DNA from: Paenibacillus sp. RUD330
Lineage (GTDB): Bacteria; Bacillota; Bacilli; Paenibacillales; Paenibacillaceae
DNA: 64,000 bases
Assembly: GCF_002243345.2 (NCBI RefSeq)
Contig: NZ_CP022655.2
Location: 5,326,001-5,390,000 of the forward strand
Direction: 5' to 3'
Below are positions 10,276 to 17,782 of the stretch, piece after piece. The position numbers and the translations under genes are program-made. The notes beneath the pieces are model-generated. The model searched no databases. It worked only from the letters and a program-made list of their open reading frames with translations, and had not been told where the DNA came from. Within the stretch, counting starts at the first letter, position 1, and every line of letters begins with the position of its first letter.

Positions 10276-10304
10276 TTGCTTTTTGAAACCTGATCACGAA
10301 TAAT
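10276..10304 (+). promoter_or_regulatory. Candidate sigma-A promoter of the luciferase-like gene
   Basis: TTGCTT, 17-base spacer, AATAAT, about 45 bases before the start codon. Both hexamers deviate from consensus. Confidence 0.4.
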
Positions 10305-10356
10305 AAGTAAGCAGGGATTTCTGTCCCTGATCAACGCTCCCAAAGGAGGATGTACG

Positions 10357-11373
10357 ATGACTGCATCTGACCATAAACGAATTCCGATCTCGGTGCTGGA
10401 TCTTGCCCCCGTCGTGGAGGGCTCCACTCCCGCCGAGTCGTTCCGCCGCACGCTCGAGCTGGCGCGCCACGCCGAAGAGCTCGGCTATACCCGCTACTGG
10501 CTGGCGGAGCATCACAACATGCCCGGCGTGTCCAGCTCGGCCACCTCGTTGGTGATCGGGCATGTGGCCGGAGGCACGAGCCGCATCCGCGTCGGCTCCG
10601 GCGGCATCATGCTCCCGAACCATGCGCCGCTCCAGATCGCCGAGCAATTCGGCACGCTGGAATCGCTCTACCCCGGACGGATCGACCTCGGCCTCGGACG
10701 CGCGCCCGGCTCCGACCAGCCGGCATCCCGCGCGCTGCGCCGGGGCCTGACGGCCGGCGGCCAGGACTTCCCCGAGCTGCTCAGCGAGCTTCGGGGCTAC
10801 TTCGACCCGTCGCTCGGCACGGCCGCTTCCGGCGTGCGCGCCGTTCCGGGCGAAGGGCTCGACATTCCGATCTGGCTGCTCGGATCCAGCGGCTTCAGCG
10901 CCCAGCTGGCCGGAGAGCTCGGCCTGCCGTTCTCGTTCGCCAGCCACTTCGCTCCGGATTATCTGATCCCGGCGCTCCATCTGTACCGCAGCAGCTTCAA
11001 GCCATCCCGCCACCTGGACAAGCCGTACGCCATGGTGGCCATCAACATCGTCGCCGCGGATTCCGAAGCCCAAGCGGCTTATCTGGCCACTTCCCAGCAG
11101 CAGCAGTTCCTGAACATCGTCCGCGGACGCACCGGGATGCTCAAGCCTCCCGTCGACAGCATGGACGGACTGTGGTCGGAGCAGGAGAAGGCCGTTCTCG
11201 CCAGCACGCTCCGGTACTCGATCGTCGGCACGAAAGAGACGATCAAGACCCGTCTTCCGGAGATTCAACAAGAGACCGGAGCGGATGAATTCATCATTGC
11301 CGGCCAGATCTACGATCAGGAGGCCAGGCTGAAATCGTACCGGATCGCAGCCGAAGCCGTGCAAGAGCTCTAA
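10357..11373 (+). CDS. LLM-class flavin-dependent oxidoreductase (luciferase-like)
   Basis: 338-residue member of the bacterial luciferase-like monooxygenase fold, a TIM barrel using FMNH2 from a separate reductase. It resembles the MsnO8/YvbT-type subgroup: the N-terminus has [13 protein letters not shown], then [15 protein letters not shown] and [16 protein letters not shown], followed by GLGRAPGSD. The substrate is not predictable. Strong AAAGGAGG before ATG 10357. It is monocistronic and ends at a clear terminator. Confidence 0.94.
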   Translation: MTASDHKRIPISVLDLAPVVEGSTPAESFRRTLELARHAEELGYTRYWLAEHHNMPGVSSSATSLVIGHVAGGTSRIRVGSGGIMLPNHAPLQIAEQFGTLESLYPGRIDLGLGRAPGSDQPASRALRRGLTAGGQDFPELLSELRGYFDPSLGTAASGVRAVPGEGLDIPIWLLGSSGFSAQLAGELGLPFSFASHFAPDYLIPALHLYRSSFKPSRHLDKPYAMVAINIVAADSEAQAAYLATSQQQQFLNIVRGRTGMLKPPVDSMDGLWSEQEKAVLASTLRYSIVGTKETIKTRLPEIQQETGADEFIIAGQIYDQEARLKSYRIAAEAVQEL

Positions 11374-11470
11374 GCACTCGGCCGGCGAAGCGGCTTGCCC
11401 CATGCAGGACTGGGATAATAGCCGTTTGCGCCGAAAGAGCGGAAAGGGTTCGAGGGTTTCTTATTGGGCT

Positions 11471-11518
11471 AAAAAAGACCGTCTCTTCGGCAGCTCTGCT
11501 GCCGGGAAGACGGTCTTT
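11471..11518 (+). terminator. Intrinsic terminator after monooxygenase gene
   Basis: AAAGACCGTC with GACGGTCTTT outer arms and an inner CGGCAG-CTCTG-CTGCCG hairpin, T-rich on both sides, so it can work in either direction. Confidence 0.88.
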
Positions 11519-11522
11519 CGTG

Positions 11523-11551
11523 TTGATGCCTTTTGTTGGAAGATGTATACT
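11523..11551 (+). promoter_or_regulatory. Sigma-A promoter of the LuxR-type regulator
   Basis: TTGATG, exactly 17 bases, TATACT, about 100 bases before the start codon. This is a good match to the vegetative consensus. Confidence 0.6.
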
Positions 11552-11651
11552 TTAATATACGCCTTCCAACCTTTCATCTATGTGCTTTCATTTACATACG
11601 TTTCCATGCCATTCCTTACCCACGCTTAATGAGAGGGGCTCTGCAGGTACG

Positions 11652-12284
11652 ATGTCCATACGTGTATTGGTTGTCGATCCCTATCAGCTGGTCCGCAGAG
11701 GGCTCACTTCCATCCTGTCCGGCGAAGAACTCATCGAAGTCATCGGAGAAGCCTCTGACCGCAAGGAGGCGCTCGCCCATATTCAGAACCTGCAGCCGGA
11801 TCTGTGCATTATGAACAACCGGATCAATCAGCAGAGCGGCCTGGACGTCATCTCCAAGCTCAAGCAAGCGGGCGCTTCCTGCCGCTTCATGTACCTGACG
11901 TCCTCCATGCGTCCGGCCGAGCTTCAACAGGCGCTCGACCTCGGCATCGAAGGTCTCGTGCTCAAGGAAGCGCTGACCGAAGAATTGATCCATTCGGTGC
12001 GGATGATCCACCGCGGACGCAAGTACTACGACGTCGAGCTGCTGGAATCCCGTCTGACCGACAAGCCGGCCGAGAATTCGCACAACTTGACGCCCAAGGA
12101 GCTTGAAGTGCTTCAGATGCTCAGCGAAGGATTATCCAACAAGGAGATCGCGTCTCGTCTGGTCGTCACCGAATACACGGTCAAGAAGCATGTCAGCCAA
12201 GTGCTATCGAAGCTGGAGCTGACCGACCGGACCAAAGCCGCTCTGTTCTACCATCAGAACTCCATGTTCCAGAACATCGTCTGA
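11652..12284 (+). CDS. Orphan NarL/LuxR-type regulator with degenerate receiver
   Basis: 210 residues: a receiver-like domain (1-125) and a LuxR-type helix-turn-helix (about 146-205, NLTPKELEVLQMLSEGLSNK). The receiver keeps the Thr (YLTSS, T83) and Lys (VLKEA, K105) switch residues. The phospho-acceptor position in PDLCIMNNRI is Asn55, not Asp, and the usual double acid at the N-terminus is Asp9-Pro10. Classical phosphorylation is therefore unlikely. No histidine kinase is adjacent. I start it at ATG 11652 (GAGAGGGG upstream) rather than at the upstream ATG 11580. The target genes are unknown. Confidence 0.92.
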   Translation: MSIRVLVVDPYQLVRRGLTSILSGEELIEVIGEASDRKEALAHIQNLQPDLCIMNNRINQQSGLDVISKLKQAGASCRFMYLTSSMRPAELQQALDLGIEGLVLKEALTEELIHSVRMIHRGRKYYDVELLESRLTDKPAENSHNLTPKELEVLQMLSEGLSNKEIASRLVVTEYTVKKHVSQVLSKLELTDRTKAALFYHQNSMFQNIV

Positions 12285-12293
12285 CGATGCTGC

Positions 12294-12324
12294 AAAAACC
12301 CGTCCGGGCTTCCGGGCGGGTTTT
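12294..12324 (+). terminator. Intrinsic terminator after the LuxR-type regulator
   Basis: AAAACCCGTCCGGG paired with CCGGGCGGGTTTT around a short TT-containing loop, directly after the stop codon. The T run serves the rightward gene; the A run can serve the leftward signal peptidase gene. Confidence 0.88.
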
Positions 12325-12368
12325 CCAGCATCTGCAGGTCTGCCGGCTTCAGCTTCGCCTGGACGGTC

Positions 12369-12992
12369 TCATCCAATTCCCTCGAGCGGTTTGGCGATTC
12401 CTCTCCAGGGCAGCAGGCTCACGAGCGCGTAGCCCTGAATCTCCTTTACCGGCACTTGTCCAAGCTCCGGACTGCGGCTGTCGAGGCTTTCGCCCGGCTC
12501 CCGGTTGTCGCCAAGCACAAATACGCAGCCTGGCCGGACCGCAGCTTCTTCCATGTCCGCCGCTTTGCCGGTCGTGTACATTTCAGGGAGGGCCCTGCCG
12601 TTCACATAGACGATGCCTTCATGGATCGCGACGTTGTCCCCTTCGGTCGCGATGACCCTCTTCACAATGCTGTAGCCGAGCGCCGCGCTGTCCACGATGA
12701 CCACATCGCCGGCAGCCGGCTGCGCGAAGTATGTCGAGACCTTGTTGATCAGCAGAATATTGCCGTCTCCGAGCGTCGGCGCCATGGAATGCCCGTGCAC
12801 GCGGTCGAGACCGATCGTATGCGTGAGCAGGAACAAGCCCAGCGTCAGCAGGATGATATAGCGAATCCAGCCGATTAGCTCGGATTTTCGGGATGGCTTG
12901 GCCGGAGCCGCCTTCTCGTCAGCCGCTTGGCCCGCAGAGGAGGCTGAGCCGCCTGCTTCCGACTTCTCTAGTTCAACCGTCTGCCCGCTCAT
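12369..12992 (-). CDS. Signal peptidase I (P-type)
   Basis: 207-residue membrane-bound type I signal peptidase (S26). It has a charged, low-complexity cytosolic N-terminus, one membrane helix at about residues 40-57, the nucleophile box GHSMAPTL (Ser69), the Lys box YSIVKRVIA (Lys111) and the GDNREPGESLDSRS box. It removes signal peptides from exported proteins. It is the last gene of a leftward run after three small secreted proteins, 36 bases behind the last one, which suggests it is the dedicated processing enzyme for them, in the manner of sipW beside tasA. It is a Ser/Lys enzyme, unlike SipW. Confidence 0.96.
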   Translation of the reverse strand: MSGQTVELEKSEAGGSASSAGQAADEKAAPAKPSRKSELIGWIRYIILLTLGLFLLTHTIGLDRVHGHSMAPTLGDGNILLINKVSTYFAQPAAGDVVIVDSAALGYSIVKRVIATEGDNVAIHEGIVYVNGRALPEMYTTGKAADMEEAAVRPGCVFVLGDNREPGESLDSRSPELGQVPVKEIQGYALVSLLPWRGIAKPLEGIG

Positions 12993-13027
12993 AGCTGCAA
13001 CCCTCTTTCCTCATATCCAATCAACGG

Positions 13028-13537
13028 CTATGGCTGCTCCGGAGCATATACATCCCCGGTTACGGAAGGGGCAGGAGGAGTCGGCTCGGATATCGTGATG
13101 GCGCCCAACTCCGCGAGAGCGCGGCTTTCCACGGACTGGATGCTCTCTGCGTAGGCCCTCTTCTGCTCCTCGCTGCTGAACTCGCGGCTTGCGACCAGCT
13201 CCCTCGACCGATCCTTGATCGCCTGGATAGCTGCCTGCTTCCGTTCGGCCGCATAAGCCTGCAATGCCGCTTGATGCTCCTGAAGTTTCGCTTGGAGTTC
13301 TTTCTGCAAGACGATTTTCTCGGCTTCGGTCTCCGTGCGGATCCCATCGCTCATCTTGGCGATGACCTGGTCGGCGCTCGATTGCATCGCGAACCGGAAT
13401 TTTTCCTTGAGATCCACGTCCGCGAACGATACGCCAAGCGAAGCGACAGCCGTCACGCTTGCAGCCACAACTCCAAGCAGAACCCGGGATTTCCATGTTT
13501 TCGACGATGCGGCGGTTGAACCCCTTTGCTTTCTCAT
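13028..13537 (-). CDS. Secreted helical protein of unknown function (third of operon)
   Basis: 169 residues. A basic N-terminus leads into a hydrophobic signal segment (about 18-38) with a likely cleavage site at VSFA-DVD. The mature part is almost wholly charged and helical (LKEKFRFAMQSSADQVI, then long KELQAKLQEHQAA heptad-like runs), ending in a Pro-rich tail PTPPAPSVTG. No cysteines occur in the mature chain. I do not recognise a family. It is cotranscribed with two similar proteins upstream and the signal peptidase downstream; a strong hairpin lies just before it. Confidence 0.8.
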   Translation of the reverse strand: MRKQRGSTAASSKTWKSRVLLGVVAASVTAVASLGVSFADVDLKEKFRFAMQSSADQVIAKMSDGIRTETEAEKIVLQKELQAKLQEHQAALQAYAAERKQAAIQAIKDRSRELVASREFSSEEQKRAYAESIQSVESRALAELGAITISEPTPPAPSVTGDVYAPEQP

Positions 13538-13573
13538 TCCGTTCTCTCCCTTCGATGTTATTCCAGGTCAAAT

Positions 13574-13599
13574 CACGGGGATTGGCTCCAATCCCCGTG
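13574..13599 (-). terminator. Intercistronic hairpin, probable partial terminator or mRNA stabiliser
   Basis: CACGGGGATTGG and CCAATCCCCGTG form a perfect 12-base-pair stem around CT, between the 260-residue and 169-residue secreted protein genes. No T run follows on the leftward strand, so it is more likely to protect the upstream message or cause partial termination than to end the operon. Confidence 0.7.
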
Positions 13600-13616
13600 T
13601 CGACCCGTGCATGGAA

Positions 13617-14399
13617 TTACTTGTTGATGGAGTTGGCGACGTCTTCCAGCGCTTTCAGCGCTGCAGCCGTATCCGTGTCCGCAGCCGCTTTGACCAGAGC
13701 TTTGTTTTCCGCGACTTGTTGAGCGGCGAAGTCGCTCAGCGTTTTGCGAAGCTCGGCGATTTTTTGCTCGAGGTTTTTGCGCACCTCAGCGTCTGCCGTC
13801 GTTGCGCTTTGATCGATCAGAGCTTTCAGCTCGTCTTTTGCCGCTTGGATCTTGGAAGCAAGATCGCCTGTGGAGGATGCTTGGTAAGCAGCCACGTCTT
13901 TTTTGACCTGCTTCACGCTCTCTTTGCCTTGAGCGTCGAGGTCGCTGTTGAGGCTGATCTTGCCTGCTACTTCCGCGCCTTTGACCGCAACGTTGCCCAC
14001 GATGTTGAGGCCCGTGATCAGGTTTTGCGTATCCCGGCCGATTTGGTTGTTCTTGATGTCGTTTTTAGCATTCGTGACTTGGTTGACATAGTCGTTCTTC
14101 TTCGAGTTGATCGTCGTCATCGATGCGTTGGATTGCGCCTGCTGATCCGTCACGACCGCTTGCTTGGAGCTGGCCGTAAGCGCCGTGAACTCGGTCGCGT
14201 ATCCGCTCAGCTGGTTTTTCAGCTCGGCAGCCGCATTGGCCGTTACCGGAACCGTCACCGTGTTCGTGAAGTTCGTTTTGTACCAGCTTTGGAATTGTCC
14301 GGAGATGTCCGTTGCTGCGAAGACGGAACCCATGCCTGCGATAAGGCCCGTGGCCAGAACGCCTACTGCTACTTTGCTTTTAAGGGATTTCATTGCCAT
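13617..14399 (-). CDS. Secreted helical protein of unknown function (second of operon)
   Basis: 260 residues. Signal peptide at 1-29 with likely cleavage at SVFA-ATD. The mature protein is Ala/Lys/Asn/Thr-rich, lacks cysteine and is predicted helical, with coiled-coil-like runs at about 175-245 (AKDELKALIDQSATTAD, VRKNLEQKIAELRKTL). Its mature N-terminus, ISGQFQSWYKTNF, matches the pattern AGAQLKAWYKDAF of the upstream gene, so the two are probably diverged paralogues. ATG 14399 follows AGAGGAG. It is followed by the strong hairpin at 13574-13599, a hint that this is the abundant product. It may be a matrix or filament subunit; no function is established. Confidence 0.82.
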   Translation of the reverse strand: MAMKSLKSKVAVGVLATGLIAGMGSVFAATDISGQFQSWYKTNFTNTVTVPVTANAAAELKNQLSGYATEFTALTASSKQAVVTDQQAQSNASMTTINSKKNDYVNQVTNAKNDIKNNQIGRDTQNLITGLNIVGNVAVKGAEVAGKISLNSDLDAQGKESVKQVKKDVAAYQASSTGDLASKIQAAKDELKALIDQSATTADAEVRKNLEQKIAELRKTLSDFAAQQVAENKALVKAAADTDTAAALKALEDVANSINK

Positions 14400-14461
14400 G
14401 ATTGATTCGCTCCTCTAATTTTGGTTTTGTCGTGTCTGCAAGCTATGTAATTCTCCCGATC

Positions 14462-14475
14462 CGGCTTGCAAGCCG
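14462..14475 (-). repeat. 14-base palindrome after first secreted-protein gene
   Basis: CGGCTTGCAAGCCG is perfectly self-complementary, immediately downstream of the first gene of the secreted-protein operon. It may form a small hairpin; no T run follows. Confidence 0.4.
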
Positions 14476-14476
14476 A

Positions 14477-14971
14477 TCAAGGACTTTCTTCCCCGGATGT
14501 CTGCTGATCCAGCCATTGATCCAGGGTCTGTTCCAATGCCTGCTCCAGACCGGTCTCGGCTTCAGCCGTCCTCGCCTGGGCCGCATCCCGGAACTTCTGC
14601 TGGATGGAGCCTTCAACGCCTTGGCTTCCCGTCAGCTCGGCAGCGGCCTCATCGATCTGCCTGGCGTAGGATCGGCTTCTCGCCCGTAGGGCATCGGAAG
14701 CTTCCTGTCCTGCCAGATCGGCAAAACCCTTCAGCTGCTCGGCGGATTGTTGCGTCTGTTCCTGGACAAGACCGGCAGCAGAGGCTCGGATCGATTCGCC
14801 GGCTGGCTCCTCCCGCCCCCAGCGAAGGGAGCCTGCCTTCTGCGAGAAGGCATCCTTGTACCAGGCTTTCAACTGCGCTCCCGCATCCGCGGCGCCGCTG
14901 GCTGTTCCCGAACCAATGGCCGCCGCGAGCGCCAAAGCGGCAATGCCTGCCGTCAGAACCGTGCGTTTCAT
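14477..14971 (-). CDS. Secreted helical protein of unknown function (first of operon)
   Basis: 164 residues from ATG 14971, which has a perfect GGAGGTGAGGAT before it; an in-frame ATG at 15058 lacks a site. Signal peptide about 1-27 (TAGIAALALAAAIGSG), cleavage near TASGA. The mature part starts AGAQLKAWYKDAF and continues as a Gln/Glu/Ala-rich helical chain without cysteine. It shares the WYK-x2-F N-terminal motif with the next gene. No known family is recognised. It heads a leftward operon ending with signal peptidase I. Confidence 0.8.
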   Translation of the reverse strand: MKRTVLTAGIAALALAAAIGSGTASGAADAGAQLKAWYKDAFSQKAGSLRWGREEPAGESIRASAAGLVQEQTQQSAEQLKGFADLAGQEASDALRARSRSYARQIDEAAAELTGSQGVEGSIQQKFRDAAQARTAEAETGLEQALEQTLDQWLDQQTSGEESP

Positions 14972-15287
14972 ATCCTCACCTCCGCTTTCAGTCTCCGGGA
15001 CTTTATTCCTGGTGTCTGAACTCAGTATAGGGCTTGAGAACGGCTTAATCGTCACCAATAAGGATAATTCTGCATCTCCCAGTAAGTTCCAAATAAGTCG
15101 AGTAAAAGGAGTAGAACCCCTTTCTCCCTGCGAGCTCTTTCAGGGCAGGAACGTAAGTCAGCTATCTCCAATGGGAGTAGATGATCTTCTCCTTTAGATC
15201 CAGGTTGGAAGCATTTGGGCTCGTTTACATTGAAAGAACAGCGGTTATATAACGTTCACGACATCAAAACTGAAGGAGGCGGAAGAA
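14972..15287. other. Divergent regulatory region with several small hairpins
   Basis: 316 bases between the secreted-protein operon and the YflT-type gene. On the leftward strand a -10-like TATACT lies at 15024-15029. Between 15104 and 15178 three consecutive inverted repeats occur: AAAGG/CCTTT, CCCTG/CAGGG and CTCC-AATG-GGAG. The heptamer GGAGTAG appears twice about 66 bases apart. No known RNA family was recognised. Confidence 0.4.
15223..15248 (+). promoter_or_regulatory. Sigma-B-like promoter of the YflT-type gene
   Basis: GTTTAC, 14-base spacer, GGTTAT, about 40 bases before the start codon. This matches the general-stress sigma-B pattern (GTTT, 12-15 bases, GGGTAT) and fits the stress-protein family of the gene. 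Confidence 0.6.
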
Positions 15288-16169
15288 ATGAGCAAAAAAA
15301 TCGTAGGCGTGTACGACACGGAGGACGCGGCGATCAGCGCGATCGAGGATCTCAAGGCGCGGGGAGTCGACAGCGACGACATATCCATTCTGGCGAGGGA
15401 CAAGGGCGACGTGGCGGCGATCCAGGAGGAAACGGGCACAATGGCTCCCGAAGGAGTCGCAGCCGGAGCCGCAGGCGGCGGAGTGCTCGGCGGCCTTACC
15501 GGCCTGCTTGTAGGCATCGGCGCCTTGGCCATTCCGGGCATCGGCCCGATCGTCGCGGCCGGACCGATCGCCGCTGCGCTCACAGGCGCGGCTGTAGGAG
15601 CCGGAGCCGGCGGACTCGTCGGCGGCTTGATCGGCCTTGGCATTCCAGAGAATGAAGCCAACACGTACAATGAATATGTTCAGGACGGCAATATTCTGGT
15701 GCTGGTTGAATCCAGAACCGAACGGGACCACGACATCTACGATTCGCTCCGTTCGACCGGCTCCATCAACGCGCCTTCTTATGAACGCGACATTCAGCCG
15801 TACAATCAAACGGCTGCAGCGGCCGAGCATGTCGGAGCGGACGGCGCCGTGCCAGCAGCCGACGTGTACCCGGACGGCGAGCCGGTCCGCAGGGCCGGTC
15901 TCGACCCATCGCCAGGCGTTGGCGCCGGCCTCTCCGAGCGCGACCGGGATGGACGCGTCATGGGAAGCGACCGCGATCCTGTCGACGGCAGCTACAGAGC
16001 CGGGGACGGCTACGCGGAGCCGGACCGCACGCATGATTCCCGCTACTACAGCGATGAAGAACGCCGGGACGGCCATGTGCCGCTGAACCGCGACCGCGAC
16101 GGGAACGGCGACGTCACCCTGCGCGAGCGGGCGGAGAATCTGGGCGACAACGTGAAGAACCGCTTCTGA
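15288..16169 (+). CDS. YflT-domain general stress protein
   Basis: 293 residues. The N-terminal 60 residues match the YflT/general stress protein 17M domain (KIVGVYDTEDAAISAIEDLK, then DDISILARDK). A Gly/Ala-rich hydrophobic block (about 65-118, GGGVLGGLTGLLVGIGALAI) follows, resembling a glycine-zipper membrane segment. The last 110 residues are a very charged Asp/Arg tail with repeated DRD and RDG motifs, probably disordered. Its biochemical role is unknown in the family. Good GAAGGAGG site, and a sigma-B-like promoter upstream, consistent with stress induction. Confidence 0.88.
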   Translation: MSKKIVGVYDTEDAAISAIEDLKARGVDSDDISILARDKGDVAAIQEETGTMAPEGVAAGAAGGGVLGGLTGLLVGIGALAIPGIGPIVAAGPIAAALTGAAVGAGAGGLVGGLIGLGIPENEANTYNEYVQDGNILVLVESRTERDHDIYDSLRSTGSINAPSYERDIQPYNQTAAAAEHVGADGAVPAADVYPDGEPVRRAGLDPSPGVGAGLSERDRDGRVMGSDRDPVDGSYRAGDGYAEPDRTHDSRYYSDEERRDGHVPLNRDRDGNGDVTLRERAENLGDNVKNRF

Positions 16170-16209
16170 CGAAGTCTCAGCGCCCTTCTAGCCGATCAAT
16201 TCACACAAG

Positions 16210-16269
16210 AAAAAACGGTACCATCCGCTGTCCTTTTTTAGAAGGATGCAGCGTATGAGTACCGTTTTT
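16210..16269 (+). terminator. Intrinsic terminator after the YflT-type gene
   Basis: AAAAACGGTAC pairs with GTACCGTTTTT, with further pairing of CATCC/GGATG inside. A and T runs on both sides make it usable for the convergent leftward operon too. Confidence 0.85.
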
Positions 16270-16327
16270 GATTGGCCGATATAACGGCGGCTTCTGCATG
16301 CAGCAGGAATCGTAGGTCGTAGAGCCG

Positions 16328-17752
16328 TTACGCCGATGTTTCTTTCTCGCTTCCAGTGAACTTTTCCCTCTTGATCGTTCCCCAGGAATGCCTGGATCGG
16401 TTGAATTTCAGCAGGCCTTCAATTCGGTAGAGGATAGTAAGCTGCCGATAGCCCAGGTTCTCTAGCAGAGCGAACAGAACCAGCCGCATGGTGTCCCTGA
16501 AGGTCGTGTATTTGCGGAAAGAGATTTGCTCCAGCAGAATGCTGCCCATCGACAAGGTGCTTCCGAGCAGGAATGCGATGATGAAGAAGATGAGGAAGCT
16601 GTTGAACTCAAGAAGACCGAACAAATAAGCCAGCGGGATGAAGATATACCCGAGAAACTCCACCACAGGTCCGATAAGCTCGAACAGCCAGTAATAAGGA
16701 ACGGTGACCATCCCGACCTTGCCGTACTTCGGGTTCAGCAGCATGGATTTATATTGAAGCAAGTTGTCGAACAGCCCGATCTGCCATCTCCTGCGCTGTA
16801 CCCTCAGGTCCTTTAACGATTCCGGAGCTTGGGTCCAGCAGATCGGATCGGCCAGGAACTTGATCTTGTAGGGTCTTTTCTCATCCAGCATTTTCTTGTG
16901 AAGCTTCATGATGATGTCCATATCTTCGCCGATAGTGTTCGTCTTGTAGCCTCCGCATTCGATGACAATGCTTTTGTTGAAGGCGCCGAACGCTCCGGAT
17001 ATGATCAGGATTGAATTCAGCTTGCTCAAGCTTGTACGCCCGGTGAGAAATGCCCGCAAGTATTCCACGATTTGAAATACCGCGATCTTGTTTTTGGGAA
17101 TCTCCATCTTGACCAGCTTGCCGTCCTTGATGACGGATCCGTTGGCGATGCGGACAATGCCGCCGACGGCAATCGTCTCCGGATTCTCCACGAACAGCAT
17201 CGTCAGCTTGATCAGAGCATCATTCTCCAGAATGGAGTCGGCATCTATGCTCGCGAATATCGGATAGGTCGAAAGATTGATGCCGGCGTTGAGCGCATCC
17301 GCTTTGCCGCCGTTCACCTTGTCGACCAGGATCAGGCGCTCGTACTTGGGATTCCGGTATAATCCCAGAATCTCCTTTGTCTCCAGGCTTTTCTTGACGG
17401 GCTGATTGACCTTCACAAGATCGAATTCCCGAATGATTTTCTCGCGGGTGGAATCGGTCGACCCGTCGTTCACAATAATGATCTCGTATTGATAGTAGTT
17501 CAGCGCAAGCAGCGATTTGATGTTGTCCACGATCGTGTTTTCTTCGTTGTAGGCCGGCACGAGGATCGAGATCGGAACCATGTTTTTTGAATTCACGTAT
17601 CGTTTGTAATCCGATGCCTTCATTTTTTTCATGTAGCCGAACAGATCGGCGACCGAGATGAGCATTTGCCCATTGTAGAAAATATTGATCGCAATGGTGT
17701 ATATGATGCAGAATTCACTGAAGTACAGAATGAACTTCCAGAAATAATACAT
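16328..17752 (-). CDS. Processive family 2 glycosyltransferase (polysaccharide synthase)
   Basis: 474-residue membrane glycosyltransferase of the GT2 synthase group (hyaluronan, PNAG and cellulose synthases). An N-terminal helix (about 5-28) is followed by the catalytic domain with NDGSTD (Asp96), DAD (170-172), GED (275-277) and QRRRW (319-323), the full set for processive synthesis. Several C-terminal helices (about 346-372, 378-405) would form the translocation channel. No PilZ domain is present. It is the last gene of a four-gene operon with a HEAT-repeat protein and two glycosidase-like proteins. The polymer is unknown. Its codons look AT-richer than the surrounding genes. Confidence 0.94.
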   Translation of the reverse strand: MYYFWKFILYFSEFCIIYTIAINIFYNGQMLISVADLFGYMKKMKASDYKRYVNSKNMVPISILVPAYNEENTIVDNIKSLLALNYYQYEIIIVNDGSTDSTREKIIREFDLVKVNQPVKKSLETKEILGLYRNPKYERLILVDKVNGGKADALNAGINLSTYPIFASIDADSILENDALIKLTMLFVENPETIAVGGIVRIANGSVIKDGKLVKMEIPKNKIAVFQIVEYLRAFLTGRTSLSKLNSILIISGAFGAFNKSIVIECGGYKTNTIGEDMDIIMKLHKKMLDEKRPYKIKFLADPICWTQAPESLKDLRVQRRRWQIGLFDNLLQYKSMLLNPKYGKVGMVTVPYYWLFELIGPVVEFLGYIFIPLAYLFGLLEFNSFLIFFIIAFLLGSTLSMGSILLEQISFRKYTTFRDTMRLVLFALLENLGYRQLTILYRIEGLLKFNRSRHSWGTIKREKFTGSEKETSA

Positions 17753-17782
17753 ACCCTACCAACTCTCTCCTGATATCGCCGC

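Larger units (their letters stand above)
10055..10356. other. Divergent intergenic region between chemoreceptor and monooxygenase
   Basis: About 300 bases without a gene. It holds a perfect 16-base palindrome near the chemoreceptor start and a promoter candidate for the rightward gene. The middle part (10140-10260) has no recognisable feature. Confidence 0.6.

Noticed and set aside
15264-16076. Leftward open frame of 270 codons opposite the YflT-type gene
   Set aside because: The rightward frame has a promoter, a ribosome site and a recognised domain; the leftward one has none.
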